Assembly: GCA_022071965.1 (NCBI GenBank) | Contig: JAJVIQ010000020.1 | Span: 91,208 to 155,207 of the forward strand | Origin: Gammaproteobacteria bacterium | GTDB lineage: Bacteria > Pseudomonadota > Gammaproteobacteria > JAJPIJ01 | Direction of reading: 5' to 3' | Length of the DNA: 64,000 nt | In this document: positions 1-8,307 of the stretch, piece by piece | How positions within the stretch are numbered: position 1 is the first letter of the stretch | Layout: every line of letters begins with the position of its first letter | Position numbers and translations under genes: made by a program | Notes under the pieces: generated by a model | What the model saw: the letters and a program-made list of their open reading frames with translations, nothing else | What the model was told of the DNA's origin: nothing | Databases searched by the model: none

Positions 1-417
1 GACGCTGCGGCACCCCAGGGCCCTCGCGGCGTTCGCGATCGTCACCGGGGTGGCGGCGTCCGCCAGCGTGTCGATCTCGCGCGACTTGCTGATGTCCCAG
101 TTCTGGCAGAACTTGCAGGCCAGGTTGCATCCGGCGGTGCCGAAGGACAGCACGGGCGTGCCGGGCAGGAAGTGGTTGAGCGGCTTCTTTTCGATGGGGT
201 CGACGCAGAACCCGCTCGATCTGCCGTGCGTGGTCAGGACGATCTGCCCCCCCATGTTCGCCCGCACGAAGCACAGGCCACGCTGACCCTCGTGCAGCTT
301 GCAGTAACGGGGGCAGAGATCGCACTGCGTACGTGATTCGCCGATGACGTGCCAGAATCGTGTCGGCACGATTGCCCTGTCGCCGGGATCGATGAAAGAA
401 ACAGCCTGCATTCGCAT
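1..417 (-). CDS. amrS: AmrS-type radical SAM protein (AmmeMemoRadiSam system), 3' end cut by window
   Basis: The gene runs off the left edge, so only about the first 137-139 codons are seen. Counting from the second ATG (position 411), a cysteine-rich N-terminal region (C30, C33, C37, C47) is followed by the radical SAM cluster motif CNLACKFC (C95, C99, C102), which binds a 4Fe-4S cluster and S-adenosylmethionine. The sequence around it (GTAGCNLACKFCQNW, and CPRYC/GLCFVR before it) is typical of the pyruvate-formate-lyase-activase-like enzyme of the AmmeMemoRadiSam system; its substrate is not established. Two in-frame ATGs (417 and 411) are possible starts; an AAGG lies 4 or 10 bases upstream respectively. 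Family call is firm, exact function is not. Confidence 0.85.
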   Translation of the reverse strand, partial: MRMQAVSFIDPGDRAIVPTRFWHVIGESRTQCDLCPRYCKLHEGQRGLCFVRANMGGQIVLTTHGRSSGFCVDPIEKKPLNHFLPGTPVLSFGTAGCNLACKFCQNWDISKSREIDTLADAATPVTIANAARALGCRSV

Positions 418-490
418 GGACCTTGATCCGCCAATCATTCGATTCTAGCCGTCCCGGAGCGATGCCGCTTCTCACGGCCGGCCCGTGGCG

Positions 491-504
491 CTGATCCGCA
501 TCAA
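491..504. promoter_or_regulatory. FNR/ANR-like box CTGATCCGCATCAA
   Basis: The sequence matches TTGAT-N4-ATCAA at 9 of 10 half-site positions. It lies 122 bases before the chosen cfa start, in the gap after amrS. No well-placed -10 hexamer sits 41.5 bp downstream; the nearest is an extended -10-like TGTGATAAC at 530-538. The Fnr encoded at 13.9-14.6 kb could bind here, but the site may be chance. Confidence 0.35.
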
Positions 505-619
505 TTACCTTTCGTGTCGATTTGACATCTGTGATAACGTAACGTTCGCGCGCCCGCAGGCGAACAGGCGAAAGTGGCGCGCGACTCATCCAGCTGATGG
601 TGTGCTCGAGGAGATGGAG

Positions 620-1912
620 ATGCGCAACGCCAACGTACTGGGCATTTCACGTGGGACACCCATCCAGGGCGGTGCGACCGCGTCCCCGGCGATGCAGGTC
701 CCGGACTCGGCCCCCACCACCATGGATCGCAAGTTTGCCCGCCTCGCCCTGCGGCTCGCAAACTCGCCACCGATCGCCCTGGTGCTGTGGGACGGACAGG
801 AACTCGCTCCGGCCGGCAAGAGCCCGGTCGCGCGCCTTCGCCTGAACACCCGCGCCGCCCTCTACGGCATGCTGCGCAACCCGGAGCTGCATTTTGGCGA
901 CGCCTACAGCACCGGGCAGATAGACATCGAGGGCGATTTCCTCGAGGCGCTGGAAGCGGTTTACCGCGCGATACACGCCCGGGAATCCGATCGCTACGCC
1001 AGCGCGTTGCGCTGGCTGAGGAGCTACCGCCAGAAGAACAATACCATTCTGAAGGCGCGCGAGAACATCCATCATCACTACGACATCAGCACCGATTTTT
1101 ATCGCCTGTGGCTGGATCAGGCGGGTATGCAATACACCTGCGCCTACTATCCTGCCGAGAACCTGACGCTCGAGCAGGCGCAGATTGCGAAGATGAACCA
1201 TGTCGCCCGCAAGTTGATGCTGAAACCGGGCGAGACGGTGGTGGAGGCAGGCAGCGGATGGGGCGGCCTCGCGCTGCACCTTGCCCGGCGGTTCGGCGTG
1301 CGCGTTCGCAGCTATAACATCTCCGGGGAGCAGGTGAAGTTCGCCCGCCAGCGTCTGAAGCAGACCGAAGTCGCCGGGCTGGTCGAGTACGTCGAGGACG
1401 ACTACCGCAATATCAGCGGCGAGTACGACGCGTTCGTGTCGGTCGGCATGCTCGAGCACGTCGGCCCGGATCATTACCGTGAAATGGGGCGCGTCATCGA
1501 TCGCTGCCTGAAGCCGCAGGGGCGCGGACTCGTGCACAGCATCGGCCGCAATCGCCAGCAACAGATGAACGCCTGGATCGAACGCCGCATCTTCCCCGGG
1601 GCACACCCGCCCACCCTGCGCGAGATGATGCAGATCTTCGAGCCCAGCGAGCTCTCGGTGCTGGACGTCGAGAACCTGCGGCTGCACTACTCCCGAACGC
1701 TCACTGCCTGGCTGGATCGCTTCGAGGCCAATCTCGACGCGGTTCGCTCGATGTACGACGAGGCGTTCGCGCGCGCCTGGCGCCTGTATCTGGTTGGCTC
1801 GATAGCCGCCTTCAATGTCGGCGCGCTGCAGTTGTTCCAGGTGGTATTCACGAGGGCGACCAACAACAACCTTCCCTGCTCGCGCATGCACATCTACCGG
1901 GATCATCCGTGA
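620..1912 (+). CDS. cfa: cyclopropane-fatty-acid-phospholipid synthase family methyltransferase
   Basis: About 430 residues, the usual CFA synthase size. The protein adds a methylene (or methyl) group from S-adenosylmethionine to double bonds of phospholipid acyl chains at the inner membrane. The SAM-binding motif VEAGSGWGGLALHLARRFG is intact, preceded by the family segment HHHYDISTDFYRLWLD and followed by VGMLEHVGPDHY. The start at 620 is chosen because GAGGAG (608-613) sits 6 bases upstream; the frame is open back to 485, but that extension carries no family sequence. The stop codon overlaps the GTG of the next gene, so the two are translationally coupled. The cyclopropane product is assumed from the family; methyl-branched or other modified lipids are possible. 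Confidence 0.87.
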   Translation: MRNANVLGISRGTPIQGGATASPAMQVPDSAPTTMDRKFARLALRLANSPPIALVLWDGQELAPAGKSPVARLRLNTRAALYGMLRNPELHFGDAYSTGQIDIEGDFLEALEAVYRAIHARESDRYASALRWLRSYRQKNNTILKARENIHHHYDISTDFYRLWLDQAGMQYTCAYYPAENLTLEQAQIAKMNHVARKLMLKPGETVVEAGSGWGGLALHLARRFGVRVRSYNISGEQVKFARQRLKQTEVAGLVEYVEDDYRNISGEYDAFVSVGMLEHVGPDHYREMGRVIDRCLKPQGRGLVHSIGRNRQQQMNAWIERRIFPGAHPPTLREMMQIFEPSELSVLDVENLRLHYSRTLTAWLDRFEANLDAVRSMYDEAFARAWRLYLVGSIAAFNVGALQLFQVVFTRATNNNLPCSRMHIYRDHP

Positions 1913-3042
1913 CCGCGCCGCGCACCGAAGTGGATGTGCTGATCGTCGGCGGCGGACCTTCCGGCTCGTCGGTCGCGTGGGGCTTGCGCGGACAGGGCCT
2001 GCGCGTCGCAGTCCTCGACAAGGCCGTGTTCCCGCGCAACAAGGTCTGCGCGGGATGGATAACCCCCGCGGTGGCGCACGCCCTGGGGCTGGACCTGCAC
2101 GAATACGCGCGCACCAGGACCCTGCAGCCGATCAACGGCTTCCTCGTCGGCATGATGGGTACCCGGGCCAACGAAATCCGCTACGATGTGGGGCCCGTCA
2201 GCTACGGCATCCGGCGCTGCGAGTTCGATGAGTATCTGCTGCGCCGATGCGGTGCAGAGCTGTGGCTAGGTCAGCCGCTTGCCCGCATGCAGCGACAGGG
2301 CGATCGCTGGCTGGTCAATGACGGCATTCGCGCGCGGCTGGTCGTGGGGGCAGGCGGTCATTTCTGCCCCGTGGCGCGTGCATTGGGTGCCCGCCTCGGC
2401 CAAGGGGAACTGGTCGTGGCCGCGCAGGAGATCGAATTCGAGATGGCCGCCGACCAGCGCTCGGCCTGCGCGGTCCGCGCCGACACGCCGGAGCTGTATT
2501 TCTGCCCCGACCTCAGGGGATACGGCTGGATATTCCGCAAGGGCGACTGGCTGAATGTCGGCCTTGGCCGCGAGGACAACCACCGGCTTTCCGAGCACGT
2601 CGCGCAGTTCTGCGAAGAGATGCGCCTGCTGGGCCGCGTGGGCTTTCGCCTGCCGGCGCGATTCCATGGCCATGCGTATCTGCTGTCGCACCACGCGCAG
2701 CGCCCCCTCGCCGCCGACGGCGCCCTGCTCGTCGGGGACGCCACGGGCCTTGCCTATCCGCAGAGCGGCGAGGGAATCCGGCCCGCGGTGGAGTCGGGGC
2801 TGCTCGCGGCGCGGGCCATACTGTCGAGCGCCGGCGATTTCTCCGCGCAGCGGTTGGACGGATATGCGGACTCCATAACGAGGCGCTTCGGGACGCGGAC
2901 GGCCGCCGCGGCGAGCACCCCGCCGAGCGCCTCGGGCTGGAAGCAGGCAATCGCCCGCCGTGCCCTCTCGACCCGCTGGTTCAATCGCCACGTGGTCATC
3001 GATCGCTGGTTCCTGCATCGGCACCAGCCCGCCCTTTCCTGA
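1909..3042 (+). CDS. FAD-dependent oxidoreductase, geranylgeranyl reductase family
   Basis: 377 residues starting at GTG 1909, overlapping the cfa stop by 4 bases. The N-terminus has the FAD-binding dinucleotide motif DVLIVGGGPSGSSVAWGLRG, then the family segment PRNKVCAGWITP, and near residue 275 the second FAD motif LLVGDATGLAYPQSGEGIRP. These are the hallmarks of geranylgeranyl-reductase-type flavoproteins, which reduce isolated double bonds of lipids. The substrate here is unknown. Tight coupling to the methyltransferase suggests it works on the same lipid, for example reducing a methylene intermediate or a chain double bond; that is inference. Confidence 0.8.
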   Translation: MTAPRTEVDVLIVGGGPSGSSVAWGLRGQGLRVAVLDKAVFPRNKVCAGWITPAVAHALGLDLHEYARTRTLQPINGFLVGMMGTRANEIRYDVGPVSYGIRRCEFDEYLLRRCGAELWLGQPLARMQRQGDRWLVNDGIRARLVVGAGGHFCPVARALGARLGQGELVVAAQEIEFEMAADQRSACAVRADTPELYFCPDLRGYGWIFRKGDWLNVGLGREDNHRLSEHVAQFCEEMRLLGRVGFRLPARFHGHAYLLSHHAQRPLAADGALLVGDATGLAYPQSGEGIRPAVESGLLAARAILSSAGDFSAQRLDGYADSITRRFGTRTAAAASTPPSASGWKQAIARRALSTRWFNRHVVIDRWFLHRHQPALS

Positions 3043-3057
3043 GCTTCACGCCGCGGT

Positions 3058-4209
3058 TCAACGCGGGGTCTCGATCGGCTCCACCTCCCTGCCCTGCTCG
3101 ATGGCCAGGGTGGCCGGCGCACGCGCGACGCGCTCGCCGGGGCTCAGACCAGACAGGATCTCCACGTGCATGTCGTCGGCCGCGCCGACGCTGATCTTCC
3201 GCTCGATCAGCGTGCGGCTGCCGCGATCGAATACCAGGACGCGGCTTCCGTCCATCACCGTCGTCCCGGGCAGACGCGTTGCCCGCTCTCGCGCCGCCAG
3301 CGGGATCTCGACGGTCACGGCCGCGGCGCGCTGCGCGGCCGAACCGCGCTCATCGGGCCTGAATTCGACGACGATCTCCGCACCCCTCCCGCCTTGATCT
3401 TCCCCGGCGGTGACCGAGCGGACGACGGCGTCGCAGCGCAGGCGGCCCGGGGCTGACGCGAGCCGCACGCATGCCGGCGCGAGGCGTTCGATCGCGTGCG
3501 TGCTGCCGATCGCCGCCGGAACACGCACGCGCGCGGCCAGGCAGTCGTCCTTGGCCAGCCCGATGGCCGCGTCGGCGCCGGCCTGGACGACGTCGCCTGG
3601 GGCGATCTTTACGGCAGTGAGCGTTCCAGCGAGCGCGGCGCGCACCCTGAAACGCTCCAGGTCAGCGCGCAAGATCCCGACCTTTCCGATGGCGGCGAAA
3701 ACGTCACGGCGCGCCTGCGCGCACGGGTTCAGATCCCCTCGATGCTTCGTCTCATCCTCCCCGGAAGTCCGCGCAACGGAGTCCCGGCGCATGTCACCGA
3801 GCAGGTCGCGACGCCTGTCCTGCAGCGGCGAGCGCCGACAGAGGTCGTGCGCGGCAAGGCTGGCAGCCGCCGCCTCGCCTCGCGCCCTTTCCAGTGCTGC
3901 GCGCACGCCCGCCGGCTCCCCGATCTCCGCCAGCAGCGTCCCGCGCCGTACCGCCTGCCCCGGTCTGGCGAGGACGCGCCCGACCTGGCCGCCCGCCTGA
4001 ATCCTCGCACCCGGCACCACGCAGGCCTCGATGGTGGTCGCCCGATCGCTGCGGAGGATCGGCCGCACGGGCCCGATGTCGACGGCGACCAGTTCGACCG
4101 GTGCTGCGGACTGGTGCCCAACGAACGTCCGGAGTACGCTGGCCAGCAGCGCGAACGCGCCAAGAAGGACGGCCATCGCTATCATCGTCGATCGTCGGAG
4201 GGAGCGCAT
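3058..4209 (-). CDS. HlyD-family periplasmic adaptor (membrane fusion protein), orphan
   Basis: 383 residues. One membrane anchor (about 8-28) is followed by two lipoyl-like half motifs, ARIQAGGQVGRVLARPGQAV and LAGTLTAVKIAPGDVVQAGA, separated by a helical stretch, then beta-barrel and membrane-proximal domains: the architecture of RND/ABC efflux adaptors. The helical hairpin is Arg/Asp-rich and rather irregular. No transporter or outer-membrane partner is adjacent; it converges with the FAD reductase gene (15 bases between stop codons). Its partner could lie elsewhere, or it may serve an ABC exporter. Family call is good, substrate unknown. Confidence 0.7.
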   Translation of the reverse strand: MRSLRRSTMIAMAVLLGAFALLASVLRTFVGHQSAAPVELVAVDIGPVRPILRSDRATTIEACVVPGARIQAGGQVGRVLARPGQAVRRGTLLAEIGEPAGVRAALERARGEAAAASLAAHDLCRRSPLQDRRRDLLGDMRRDSVARTSGEDETKHRGDLNPCAQARRDVFAAIGKVGILRADLERFRVRAALAGTLTAVKIAPGDVVQAGADAAIGLAKDDCLAARVRVPAAIGSTHAIERLAPACVRLASAPGRLRCDAVVRSVTAGEDQGGRGAEIVVEFRPDERGSAAQRAAAVTVEIPLAARERATRLPGTTVMDGSRVLVFDRGSRTLIERKISVGAADDMHVEILSGLSPGERVARAPATLAIEQGREVEPIETPR

Positions 4210-4442
4210 CTGAAGGCCGGGCTACGCGTGCAGGAGGGACGCCGGCTGCACGCTCGCACGGCGGCATGCGAATCCGGTGCCAGATCGTGCCGGGTGAGGA
4301 AAACATGCGGCACCTCCGTGTGCCGCCAACGACCGCTGTCAGACGGTCGAGCTTGGAGGGTAACCCCTGCATGGCTTTCCCACACAGGAGGAGGCGGTGC
4401 AAGCACCGCAGGAGAAACATACGGGCACGGGCGTACGGGGCT

Positions 4443-4456
4443 TTGACCGGGATCAA
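4443..4456. promoter_or_regulatory. FNR/ANR-like box TTGACCGGGATCAA
   Basis: Matches TTGAT-N4-ATCAA at 9 of 10 half-site positions. Its centre is about 138 bp upstream of the predicted transcription start of the small secreted protein, too far for the classical -41.5 position, so its role is uncertain. It could act on the adaptor gene on the other side or be fortuitous. Confidence 0.4.
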
Positions 4457-4553
4457 TTGGACGCGGCGGCATTTCGCGCCGGCTTGCGGGAACTTGATGC
4501 GACGCATCACACTCGGCGACAGGGGCGCGACTCCCAGCGGATGTCCGGGGGCT

Positions 4554-4581
4554 TTAACATCGCAATAAATTACGCTATTGT
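4554..4581 (+). promoter_or_regulatory. sigma70-type promoter for the small secreted protein
   Basis: A -35 hexamer TTAACA (5 of 6 to TTGACA, 4554-4559) is separated by 16 bp from a -10 hexamer TATTGT (4576-4581), in a locally AT-rich patch of a GC-rich genome. The predicted start near 4588 gives a 5' leader of about 78 bases. Confidence 0.5.
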
Positions 4582-4665
4582 TAAGCGTGGTACTCGTCGG
4601 TTCGGTACCACGAGGGACTGAGCAGATCTGCCCAAAACAAACCATTAAATCCCAGGAGGTTTCAC

Positions 4666-4908
4666 ATGAAAAAGTTCGCCCTGACAGCAGCCATTGCGGC
4701 GACCATCGTCGCGGCTCCTCTGGCGTTCGCCGAGAAGGGACATGATATGGCTGGCAACGAAGTGGAACTGCCTGCCAATTTCACCTACGGTGGTGACAAC
4801 ACCGGCGCCTATGCCGGTGGCAAGATTGGCACGGGCGTGAAGGACCCGGCGGTGTGCGGCACGTTCTCCAGCGAGAAGTGCTCGATCACCTACACCAAGG
4901 GCAAATAA
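4666..4908 (+). CDS. small secreted/periplasmic protein of unknown function
   Basis: 80 residues with a clear signal peptide (MKKFALTAAIAATIVAAPLAFA, probable cleavage after AFA), leaving a mature protein of about 58 residues with two cysteines (CGTFSSEKC) and many Gly, Asn and Thr. No family was recognised. A strong ribosome site (AGGAGG, 8 bases upstream), its own promoter and a perfect intrinsic terminator make it a self-contained single-gene unit, suggesting abundant expression. The cysteine pair could form a disulfide. Function is not inferred. Confidence 0.75.
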   Translation: MKKFALTAAIAATIVAAPLAFAEKGHDMAGNEVELPANFTYGGDNTGAYAGGKIGTGVKDPAVCGTFSSEKCSITYTKGK

Positions 4909-4972
4909 GCAACAGCGAACCACTCCCGGAGAAGAACAAAGAACATCCAGGTTTTGGTGTAATCTCCAAATG

Positions 4973-4999
4973 AAACCCCGCGTCAGCGGGGTTTTTTTT
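4973..4999 (+). terminator. Rho-independent terminator after the small secreted protein
   Basis: A perfect stem AAACCCCGC / GCGGGGTTT with a GTCA loop is followed by an unbroken run of T to 4999. It ends just before the convergent ApbE gene, whose stop codon is at 5007. Confidence 0.93.
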
Positions 5000-5006
5000 G
5001 GAACTT

Positions 5007-6257
5007 TCAGTGGCCTTTCCGCGACGCTCCTGCGCCCGTGACCTGCTGCGCTCCCCGCAAGCCACCGCCCGGGTGGCGCCCGTCGCGAGACTCGTGCGAA
5101 GGCCGCGGTGCGGACCGCTGGCGCGATAAACCCTGCAAGGTCTGGAGTGCCCGGGTCGCGTGGATCTCGATGCCCTGCTCGCCGAGATCGGCGAATCGCG
5201 CCGCCAGGCCCTCGATCTCCGCCAATACGGCGCCGCGATCGCTTCCCAGCACCAGCAGTGCTGTGGACCAGGCATCGGCCTCGACGGCATTGCGGGCCAC
5301 AACGGCGACTGCCACGGTCCGGTGCCGCACCGGTGCGCCGGTGGAAGGATCCATCTCGTGGGAATAACGGACGCCGTCATACTCAAAATAATTTCTGTAA
5401 CTTCCTGAAGTCGATAGGCCTTTCCCGTCAAGTTCAAGTGAAATATCCACTTCCTGCCGGACATCCGTAGGGCGTTCGATGCCGATCTGCCATCCCCGGC
5501 CGTCTGGCCGGCGGCCCCGGGCGTAGACCTCTCCGCCCAGCTCCACGAGGAAGGACCGCACGCCGTGCTCGGAGAGGAATCTGGCGATGGTGTCCACCGC
5601 ATAACCCGGCGCGATGGCGCCCAGATCGACCTCGAGGTCGGGGACCTGTTTTCTGATGGCGGGGGGCGCCGCACGGATCGACAGGTGCTGGAAACCCACC
5701 CGCGCCCGCGCGGTCGCCACGGCCTCGGCGCCCGGCGGCCGCGGTGGCCTCGCCGGGCCGCTACCGAAACCCCAGGTATCGATGAGCGGCTTCACGGTCA
5801 CGTCAAAGGCGCCGCCGCTGCGGCGGCTTATCGTTGCGGCCGTCTCCAGCACCGTCGCCAGATCCTGGGAGACAGGAAACCAGTCCGTCGAGCGGCTGGC
5901 GTTGAAGCGGGACAGCTCCGAATCCTCCCGATACGTGGACATCTGCCGGTCAATCTCCTGGAGTACCGTGTTGATCCCCGATCGCAGGGTCTCGTTTGAC
6001 GGGGCCCCCTGGCCGCTGTCGCCCACGTACTTGACCTGAAACGTGGTGCCCATCGCCTCGCCGACAATCGATGCGATTGCAGCGTGATCGCTCGCCCGTC
6101 CGCAGGCGGCCAGCAGCAGCACGCAACCGGGGCCGTACGCGAATCGCGTCAGGGAGCGGATAATGAACCGGCCGCGCCGCGACCAGTCTGACCAAGGTAG
6201 ACTGGCAATGCCGCGCGCGCCCGGCGCAATGGATCGATCAGCACTAGAGTACCGCAC
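5007..6257 (-). CDS. apbE: ApbE-family FAD:protein FMN transferase, lipoprotein
   Basis: 416 residues. ApbE enzymes attach FMN to Thr in secreted flavoproteins such as the Nqr/Rnf subunits. The hydrophobic segment ending LLLAAC (about residue 52) is a lipobox, so the mature enzyme should be anchored on the periplasmic side. Family motifs are present: GEAMGTTFQVKY, MSTYREDSELSRFN, DVTVKPLIDTWGFG, DLGAIAPGYAVD and SHEMDPSTGAPV. The start is GTG 6257, with GAGGGA upstream; no other usual start codon lies before the signal segment, which leaves an unusually long N-terminus. The start lies only 17 bases from that of the divergent moxR gene. No flavoprotein target gene is in view. Confidence 0.9.
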   Translation of the reverse strand: MRYSSADRSIAPGARGIASLPWSDWSRRGRFIIRSLTRFAYGPGCVLLLAACGRASDHAAIASIVGEAMGTTFQVKYVGDSGQGAPSNETLRSGINTVLQEIDRQMSTYREDSELSRFNASRSTDWFPVSQDLATVLETAATISRRSGGAFDVTVKPLIDTWGFGSGPARPPRPPGAEAVATARARVGFQHLSIRAAPPAIRKQVPDLEVDLGAIAPGYAVDTIARFLSEHGVRSFLVELGGEVYARGRRPDGRGWQIGIERPTDVRQEVDISLELDGKGLSTSGSYRNYFEYDGVRYSHEMDPSTGAPVRHRTVAVAVVARNAVEADAWSTALLVLGSDRGAVLAEIEGLAARFADLGEQGIEIHATRALQTLQGLSRQRSAPRPSHESRDGRHPGGGLRGAQQVTGAGASRKGH

Positions 6258-6274
6258 ACGGAATCCCTCATCTG

Positions 6275-7273
6275 ATGAATGATCACGCCACTCCCGTCCC
6301 GGCCGACTCCGTCCGGCCAGCGGTCAGCGATCTCGAGGAGTTTATCGAATCCCGCATCATCGGCCAGGAAGGGCTCGTCGAGGCCCTGTTGATCGCGCTG
6401 CTGGCCGATGGGCATCTCCTGGTCGAGGGCGCCCCGGGACTGGCCAAGACGCGCGCGGTGCGGGTGCTCGCCGACGGTATCGACGCCTCCTTTCACCGCA
6501 TACAGTTCACGCCCGACCTGCTGCCCGCTGATTTGACCGGCACGGAGATCTACCGGCCCCAGGACGGGTCGTTCCGCTTCCAGCAGGGGCCGCTGTTCCA
6601 CAATCTCGTGCTTGCCGACGAGATCAATCGGGCACCCGCCAAGGTGCAATCCGCGCTCCTCGAGGCGATGGCGGAGCGCCAGATCACCGTTGGGCTGCAG
6701 ACCTATCATCTGCCCGCGCTGTTTCTGGTGATGGCGACCCAGAACCCCCTCGAACAGGAGGGCACCTATCCGCTGCCGGAGGCACAGCTCGATCGCTTTC
6801 TGATGCACGTGCGCATCGACTACCCGGCCGCCGCGGATGAAAGACGCATCCTGAAGCTGGCGCGCAGCGAGGCCAGCGATGAGGCAGGCGCACATGCCTC
6901 GCCGCGTGTGCGCATCCCGCAGACGGCGGTGTTGCAGGCACGGCGCGAGGTGCTGGGCGTGTTCATGTCCGAGCCGCTGGAGCAGTACCTGCTGCAACTG
7001 GTGCTCGCCACGCGCAATCCGCAGGTCTACAGCGACGAGATCGGCCGCTGGCTGCAATACGGGGCGAGCCCGCGGGGCAGCATCGCCCTGGACCGCTGCG
7101 CGCGGGCGCGGGCGTGGCTGCGCGGCCGCGATTACGTGACGCCGGATGATATCCAGGCCGTGGCGGCGGACGTGCTGCGGCATCGCCTGATACTCAGCTA
7201 CGAGGCCGAGGCCGACGGCATCGCCGCCGATCGCGTCGTCGGCGAGCTCCTGTCGCTGGTGGCCGTTCCATGA
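6275..7273 (+). CDS. moxR: MoxR-family AAA+ ATPase
   Basis: 332 residues. Walker A is VEGAPGLAKTR, Walker B LVLADEINRAP, and the sensor region is MATQNPLEQEGTYPLPEAQLDRF, all diagnostic of MoxR. These cytoplasmic ATPases act as chaperones for partner proteins with von Willebrand A domains. It is the first gene of a six-gene plus-strand run (moxR, DUF58, DUF4381, VWA, VWA-TPR, BatD) with short gaps or overlaps. No good ribosome site precedes the ATG, and the start nearly abuts the divergent apbE start, so an alternative start remains possible. Confidence 0.93.
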   Translation: MNDHATPVPADSVRPAVSDLEEFIESRIIGQEGLVEALLIALLADGHLLVEGAPGLAKTRAVRVLADGIDASFHRIQFTPDLLPADLTGTEIYRPQDGSFRFQQGPLFHNLVLADEINRAPAKVQSALLEAMAERQITVGLQTYHLPALFLVMATQNPLEQEGTYPLPEAQLDRFLMHVRIDYPAAADERRILKLARSEASDEAGAHASPRVRIPQTAVLQARREVLGVFMSEPLEQYLLQLVLATRNPQVYSDEIGRWLQYGASPRGSIALDRCARARAWLRGRDYVTPDDIQAVAADVLRHRLILSYEAEADGIAADRVVGELLSLVAVP

Positions 7274-7288
7274 GGCATCGTCCCTGAC

Positions 7289-8287
7289 ATGAGCCTGCGC
7301 TCGCTACTCGGCCCGGCGTGGCGCGTGAGCGTGCCGCCCGCTGCCGGGTCTCGTCCCGGGGCCTCGAGCGCCGTGCGGGTCTCGCTCGCCGATCTGGTGC
7401 GGCTGGCACCGCAGGCGCGGCAGCTGGAGCTCTGGCATTCGCGGCGCGGCGTGGAGGATGGCGGCGCGCACCATACCATGTTCAAGGGGCGCGGCATGGA
7501 GTTCGCCGAGACCCGCCCTTACCAGCCGGGCGACGACATCAGGCATATCGACTGGCGGGTCACGGCCCGATCCGGGCGCGCGCACACGAAGCTTTTCCGC
7601 GAAGAGCGGGAACGCCCGGTGTTCGTGTGGGTGGACTGCAGGCCGCACATGCATTTTGCCACCCGTGGCAGCTTCAAGAGCGTGCTCGCCGCGCGGCTGG
7701 CCGCACTGGTCGCCTGGGCGGCCCACGCCCGCGGCGATCGCGTCGGGGGCAACGTGCTCAGCACCGCGCAGGATTACGCGCAGGAGCCCGGGCGGGGCCG
7801 GCAAAATGTCCTGCGCCTGCTGCGCGCGCTGGAGCTCGCGTGCGCATCGACGATCGCCGAGCGCGCCCCCATGAGCCAGGCGGCGGAAGGCTCGCTGACC
7901 TCGCTGCGACACACCGTACGCCCGGGTACGATCGTGTTCCTCATCGGCGATTTCCACGACCTCGAGGCGGCGGTGACGGGTCTGCTCGCCCAGATCAGCA
8001 CACACAGCGACGTGACCCTGTGCTGCCTGCACGATCCGCTGGAGGCCGCCCTGCCGCCGGCCGGGATCTATCCGGTGAGCTCGCCTGGCGGCGAGATCGC
8101 GGACCTCGACACGGCCAACACCGCCTGGCGAGTGGAGTACGCCGCCCGGTTTCAACAGCGGATGCAGACGTTGCGTGACGCCGCGCGCCAACACCGGGCG
8201 CGATTCCTGGAAGTCAGTACCACGGACGATCCATTGCTGGCGCTGCGCGCGATCGCAGGCACGGTGGCAGCGCGAAGCGCCGGCTGA
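7289..8287 (+). CDS. DUF58 domain protein
   Basis: 332 residues with the DUF58 signature GRGMEFAETRPYQPGDDIRHIDWRVTARSG (seen as GMEFAETRPYQPGDDIRHID and the following IDWRVTARSG) near residues 70-100. The C-terminal part resembles a degenerate VWA fold. DUF58 proteins are standard partners of MoxR ATPases; a role in assembling or inserting envelope complexes has been proposed. It follows moxR by 15 bases. The biochemical function of the family is not established. Confidence 0.9.
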   Translation: MSLRSLLGPAWRVSVPPAAGSRPGASSAVRVSLADLVRLAPQARQLELWHSRRGVEDGGAHHTMFKGRGMEFAETRPYQPGDDIRHIDWRVTARSGRAHTKLFREERERPVFVWVDCRPHMHFATRGSFKSVLAARLAALVAWAAHARGDRVGGNVLSTAQDYAQEPGRGRQNVLRLLRALELACASTIAERAPMSQAAEGSLTSLRHTVRPGTIVFLIGDFHDLEAAVTGLLAQISTHSDVTLCCLHDPLEAALPPAGIYPVSSPGGEIADLDTANTAWRVEYAARFQQRMQTLRDAARQHRARFLEVSTTDDPLLALRAIAGTVAARSAG

Positions 8288-8307
8288 GATCGCACGGGGC
8301 GATCGCC

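Larger units (their letters stand above)
4210..4665. other. 456-bp intergenic region with regulatory signals only
   Basis: This gap separates the divergent adaptor gene (minus) and the small secreted protein gene (plus). No convincing coding sequence was found on either strand. It contains an FNR-like box (4443-4456), a sigma70-like promoter (4554-4581) for the plus-strand gene, and a 6-bp inverted repeat TTAACA/TGTTAA (4554-4559 and 4579-4584) spanning that promoter. Confidence 0.6.

Noticed and set aside
485..619. N-terminal extension of the CFA-synthase-like protein
   Set aside because: The ribosome site GAGGAG fits a start at 620, the extension has no family similarity, and it would cover the FNR-like box.
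4397..4621. 74-codon frame before the small secreted protein
   Set aside because: No ribosome site, odd composition, and it overlaps the promoter and FNR-like box.
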